From Conexibacter sp. (GTDB taxonomy: Bacteria > Actinomycetota > Thermoleophilia > Solirubrobacterales > Solirubrobacteraceae), in NCBI GenBank assembly GCA_025964055.1, contig JAOPZP010000399.1:1-8795 (forward strand): 8,795 nucleotides of DNA, written 5' to 3'. This document shows positions 6,581 through 8,795 of the stretch, one piece after another. The position numbers and the translations under genes were made by a program. The notes below the pieces were generated by a model, which had not been told where the DNA came from, ran no database searches, and saw only the letters and a list, made by a program, of their open reading frames with translations. The number at the start of each line of letters is the position of its first letter. Positions within the stretch are counted from its first letter, which is position 1.

Positions 6581-6623
6581 CGGACCGGCAACCGGCTTTA
6601 CGCCGTGTTCATGCGCGCGCCGC

Positions 6624-6629
6624 TACGCT
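6624..6629 (+). promoter_or_regulatory. -10-like element of the DUF3105 gene (leaderless)
   Basis: TACGCT ends 7 bases before the GTG at 6637, with no Shine-Dalgarno sequence. This fits a leaderless transcript and helps fix the start within a reading frame that is open far upstream. Confidence 0.5.
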
Positions 6630-6636
6630 CTCGCGC

Positions 6637-7347
6637 GTGTCGAGCCGTCAGGAAGAGAAGGAGCGTCGGCGCCTTGAGCGTCAGGCGCGCGAACAGGCCG
6701 AGGCGAGCAAGGCGGCCAACAAGCGCCGGCTGCAGCTGGTCGCCGGCGGCGTGCTGGCGCTCGCCGCCATCGCGGCGGTGATCGCGGCGGTCGTCTCCGG
6801 CGGAGGCGGCGGCGGCAGCAGCAAGGCGTCGGCCGACTACGTCAACGCCTCGCTGCCGGCCAAGAAGATCTCGGACTTCGACGCGGCCGTGAAGGCCGCG
6901 GGCTGCACGTTCAAGACGTACCCCAGCGAGGGCCGGACGCACCTGCCCTCCGACACCGCGGTCAACAACAAGTACAAGACCAACCCGCCGACCTCGGGCG
7001 ACCACCGCCCGACGCCGGCCCAGGACGGCGTCTACGCGCCGGGCAACTCGCCCGACAAGGAGAACGCCGTCCACGCGCTTGAGCACGGCCGCATCGAGCT
7101 CGAGTACAAGAAGGGCGCCAGCAAGCAGGTCCAGGGCCAGGTCAACGCGCTGTTCAACGAGAAGCTCAAGGGCGTCGAGGGCTACCACAAGCTCATGTTC
7201 GAGAACAACACGAACATGCCGTTCGAGGTGGCCGCGGTCGCCTGGACCCAGCTCCTGGGCTGCCCGACGATGAACGCGCAGGTCCCCGACGCGATCCGCG
7301 CCTTCGAGGATCGCTTCGTCAACAAGGGCCCCGAGATCATCCCGTAG
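6637..7347 (+). CDS. Membrane-anchored DUF3105 family protein
   Basis: Protein of 236 residues; the molecular function is not known. Order of parts: a highly charged N-terminal helix (2-31, rich in Arg, Glu and Gln, probably cytoplasmic and possibly coiled-coil), one hydrophobic segment (about 32-53), a glycine-serine linker with six glycines (55-60), then an exported domain. The exported domain carries the DUF3105 hallmarks NPPTSGDH (116-123) and VHALEHGRIELEY (145-157). His123, His146, Glu149 and His150 could form a metal site; this is inference. Two cysteines, Cys90 and Cys209, might pair outside the cell. GTG at 6637 is chosen because it gives the charged-helix/membrane/domain plan and follows TACGCT by seven bases. 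The frame is open well upstream, but that part is a shadow of the hydrolase and padR. It is convergent with the ATP-grasp gene. Confidence 0.9.
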   Translation: MSSRQEEKERRRLERQAREQAEASKAANKRRLQLVAGGVLALAAIAAVIAAVVSGGGGGGSSKASADYVNASLPAKKISDFDAAVKAAGCTFKTYPSEGRTHLPSDTAVNNKYKTNPPTSGDHRPTPAQDGVYAPGNSPDKENAVHALEHGRIELEYKKGASKQVQGQVNALFNEKLKGVEGYHKLMFENNTNMPFEVAAVAWTQLLGCPTMNAQVPDAIRAFEDRFVNKGPEIIP

Positions 7348-7348
7348 G

Positions 7349-7389
7349 GCCGGCGCGCTCGGCGCCGCTGCGCTCAGCGCGGCGCCGGC
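7349..7389. terminator. GC-rich hairpin between convergent genes
   Basis: The core is GGCGC-CGCTG, loop CGCT, CAGCG, a 2-base bulge, then GCGCC (7361-7386). Outer arms GCCGGCGC (7349-7356) and GCGCCGGC (7382-7389) offer a competing fold. It begins just after the DUF3105 stop and contains the ATP-grasp stop codon in its loop region. There is no T-run on either strand, so a bidirectional intrinsic terminator is plausible but not typical. Confidence 0.45.
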
Positions 7390-8366
7390 GGCCCGGGCGG
7401 CGACACGATGTCGCGCCCGGTCGGCCGGAGCTCCTCGTCGAGCTCCAGCTGCCAGAAGTACCGCGTGAACGTGCGGCCGGCGTCGAACTCGCCGACGTGC
7501 GGCTCCACGGTCTCGCCGTTCGCCATCGCCGCGATCAGCTCGGGGTAGCTGCGGCCGGGGCGTGCCGCGTAGACCGGTGCGGGGAACGCGCCGCCGAAGC
7601 GCGTGTTGACGTCGGTGATCCCCAGGCCGAGCTCGCGGTCGCGGAACGCCTGCACGGTCGCGGGACCGCGGACGCCGAAGGCCTCGACGACGCGCCGGCC
7701 GAGGTCGATCAGCTCGGCGTCGGCGATGACCGTCCCCTTGATCGACTCGCCGCCGCGGGACTCCAGCATCGTCCGCGGGATCGCGTTGAGGCAGCGCCCG
7801 TCGCGGTCGCTGAGGCAGTCGATGGAGAACTCGGGGCCGTCCATCAGCCGCTGGAGCATCACGGGCTCGTCGATGTAGTCCACGAAGAACGCGGCCTCGC
7901 GGGCGTCGGCCGCGGCGAAGATGTTGCGCGCACCCGAGCCGTGGATCGGCTTGACCATCACGGGATAGGCGTCCGGCTCGGTCCCGGGCAGGACGGTCGG
8001 CGGCGACGGCAGCCCGTGCTCCTGCAGCAGCAGGTGGCACTCGTGCTTGTCGTAGGTGCGGCGCGCGATGTCGGGGTCGGGCACGAGCGCCTGCGGCAGC
8101 CGGCCGCCGGCGCGGGCCTCGGCCAGCACGTCGATGTCGAGGTCGGTGAGCGGGACGATCGCGCCGACGTCGTGGCGCTCGCACAGCTCCTGCAGCGCCG
8201 GGACGTACTGCGGGTCCTCGATCATCGGCACCGACGTGCGGACCGTCGCGGCGTACTGCGCGGGCGCGAGCGGGTTGGGGTCGCAGGCGACCACGGTCGT
8301 GTGCTGGGCGAACGCCGAGACGATGTCGTAGCGCTTGCCGGTACCGGTCAGGAGGACGGCCTTCAT
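7374..8366 (-). CDS. ATP-grasp (CarB-like) carboxylate-amine ligase family protein
   Basis: Enzyme of 330 residues with an N-terminal Rossmann-like pre-ATP-grasp domain (about 1-100, opening VLLTGTG) and an ATP-grasp domain (about 101-290). The domain would activate a carboxylate as acyl phosphate and join it to an amine or other nucleophile. ATP-site features: Lys107 (YDKH), Lys139 in VMVKPIHGSGARN (137-148), the strand before DGPEFSIDCL (176-185), Gln239, and the metal-binding DVNTRFGG (Asp252, Asn254). It resembles the carbamoyl-phosphate synthase large-subunit fold but has only one ATP-grasp unit, so it is not CarB. The substrate is unknown. ATG 8366 has no clear Shine-Dalgarno sequence; a degenerate CAGACT (8376-8381) lies 9 bases upstream. 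The membrane-protein gene ends 55 bases upstream on the same strand, so the two may be one transcript. Confidence 0.9.
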   Translation of the reverse strand: MKAVLLTGTGKRYDIVSAFAQHTTVVACDPNPLAPAQYAATVRTSVPMIEDPQYVPALQELCERHDVGAIVPLTDLDIDVLAEARAGGRLPQALVPDPDIARRTYDKHECHLLLQEHGLPSPPTVLPGTEPDAYPVMVKPIHGSGARNIFAAADAREAAFFVDYIDEPVMLQRLMDGPEFSIDCLSDRDGRCLNAIPRTMLESRGGESIKGTVIADAELIDLGRRVVEAFGVRGPATVQAFRDRELGLGITDVNTRFGGAFPAPVYAARPGRSYPELIAAMANGETVEPHVGEFDAGRTFTRYFWQLELDEELRPTGRDIVSPPGPPAPR

Positions 8367-8388
8367 CGGTCGGTGAGTCTGGCAGCCC

Positions 8389-8412
8389 GCGCCGCTGGCG
8401 GCCGTGCGGCGC
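8389..8412. repeat. Inverted repeat between membrane-protein and ATP-grasp genes
   Basis: GCGCCGC and GCGGCGC arms (7 bases) flank a 10-base loop. It could be a terminator or attenuator hairpin in a minus-strand transcript. There is no T-run, and such repeats are common by chance at this GC content. Confidence 0.3.
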
Positions 8413-8421
8413 CCCCGGCCT

Positions 8422-8795
8422 CTAGGCGTTGGGGCTCTTGCCCCAGACGCGGTGGACCGCCGCGAGCGCGACGACCGCCACGACCAGCCAGCCGGCGAGC
8501 ACGGCGTAGGCGCTCGCGTCGTGCTCGGAGAAGTACACGACGTTGCGCAGCGCCTCGACGGTCGCGCCCGAGGGCAGCCAGCGGCCGACGAACGCGTAGA
8601 CCGGCGGTAGCAGCGGCGGCGCGACGGCGCCTCCGCTCGCGGCGTTGCCGACGATGACGAACAGCAGCCACGTGGGCAGGATCGCCCAGCCGCCGAGCAG
8701 CGCCAGGTTGGTGGAGTTCACCAGCGCCGCGATCGCCATCTGGGTGGAGAGGATCACCCACAGGATCGGGACCCGGTTGCCGAGGGCGCCGAGGA
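8422..8795 (-). CDS. C-terminal part of a YhgE/Pip or DUF3533-like membrane protein (5' cut by window)
   Basis: The minus-strand frame is open from the right window edge to TAG at 8422-8424, giving about 124 visible residues. A GTG at 8757 could be read as a start, but the frame continues in hydrophobic sequence to the edge, and the family is several hundred residues long, so this is the end of a larger protein. Three hydrophobic segments are visible: VILSTQMAIAALVNSTN and following; GWAILPTWLLFVIVGNAAS; and YAVLAGWLVVAVVALAAV near the C-terminus. The conserved-looking stretch SGGAVAPPLLPPVYAFVG, followed by GRWLPSGATVEALRN, resembles the last loop of YhgE/Pip or DUF3533 transporters related to ABC-2 permeases. 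The role may be export or envelope-related; no substrate can be inferred. It lies upstream of the ATP-grasp gene on the same strand. Confidence 0.75.
   Translation of the reverse strand, partial: LGALGNRVPILWVILSTQMAIAALVNSTNLALLGGWAILPTWLLFVIVGNAASGGAVAPPLLPPVYAFVGRWLPSGATVEALRNVVYFSEHDASAYAVLAGWLVVAVVALAAVHRVWGKSPNA

Noticed and set aside
6585..6600. CCGG-CAA-CCGG followed by CTTTA as a terminator after the hydrolase
   Set aside because: The stem is only 4 base pairs and the T-run is only three bases long.
5272..6636. Upstream extension of the DUF3105 reading frame
   Set aside because: It overlaps padR and the hydrolase in another frame and has shadow composition; GTG 6637 gives a proper membrane-anchor N-terminus.
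6598..8184. A 528-residue minus-strand frame across DUF3105 and the ATP-grasp gene
   Set aside because: It crosses two well-supported genes in another frame and shows no recognisable domain.
1..8795. A defence island, mobile element or wholly new multi-gene system
   Set aside because: All eight genes belong to recognisable families, composition is even, and there are no integrase, transposase, direct-repeat or array features.

Overview
The window is GC-rich (roughly 70% or more by eye) and gene-dense. It reads as a chromosomal segment of a high-GC actinobacterium. A Thermoleophilia/Solirubrobacterales-type lineage is my guess, based on base composition, the DUF3105 protein and the apparently leaderless promoters; nothing here proves the taxonomy. 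There are eight protein-coding genes, two of them cut by the window edges. I see no rRNA, tRNA, CRISPR array, insertion sequence or phage gene. No gap between genes exceeds 300 bases.

Layout, left to right. (1) Minus strand, 1-2000: transketolase, lacking only its last residues at the left edge. (2) Minus strand, 2107-2991: a classical NAD(P)-dependent short-chain dehydrogenase. (3) Plus strand, 3074-5062: a GMC-family FAD oxidoreductase of the long-chain fatty alcohol oxidase type, divergent from the dehydrogenase across an 82-base region holding two inverted repeats. (4) Plus strand, about 5153-5719: a PadR-family regulator with no ordinary start codon for its full-length form, preceded by a perfect inverted repeat that looks like its operator. 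(5) Plus strand, 5732-6580: an alpha/beta hydrolase with no histidine at the usual catalytic position. (6) Plus strand, 6637-7347: a membrane-anchored DUF3105 protein. (7) Minus strand, 7374-8366: a CarB-like ATP-grasp enzyme, convergent with DUF3105 across a strong GC hairpin. (8) Minus strand, 8422-8795: the C-terminal part of a multi-pass membrane protein resembling the YhgE/Pip or DUF3533 export group.

How the genes may work together: the divergent dehydrogenase and alcohol oxidase could act on alcohol, aldehyde or ketone substrates under shared control. The PadR regulator lies directly after the oxidase and has a TGTCA/TGACA operator, and related half-sites lie over the oxidase start. 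A small PadR-controlled oxidation module is therefore a reasonable but unproven reading. Transketolase is housekeeping carbon metabolism. The ATP-grasp and membrane-protein genes are co-directional and may be co-transcribed.

The most consistent non-coding signal is a TANNNT -10-like hexamer 6-9 bases before the start codon of four genes, with no Shine-Dalgarno sequence, which implies leaderless transcripts. I do not see a clearly new biological system. The regulatory architecture around 2990-3080 and 5130-5225 is the part most worth a second look.
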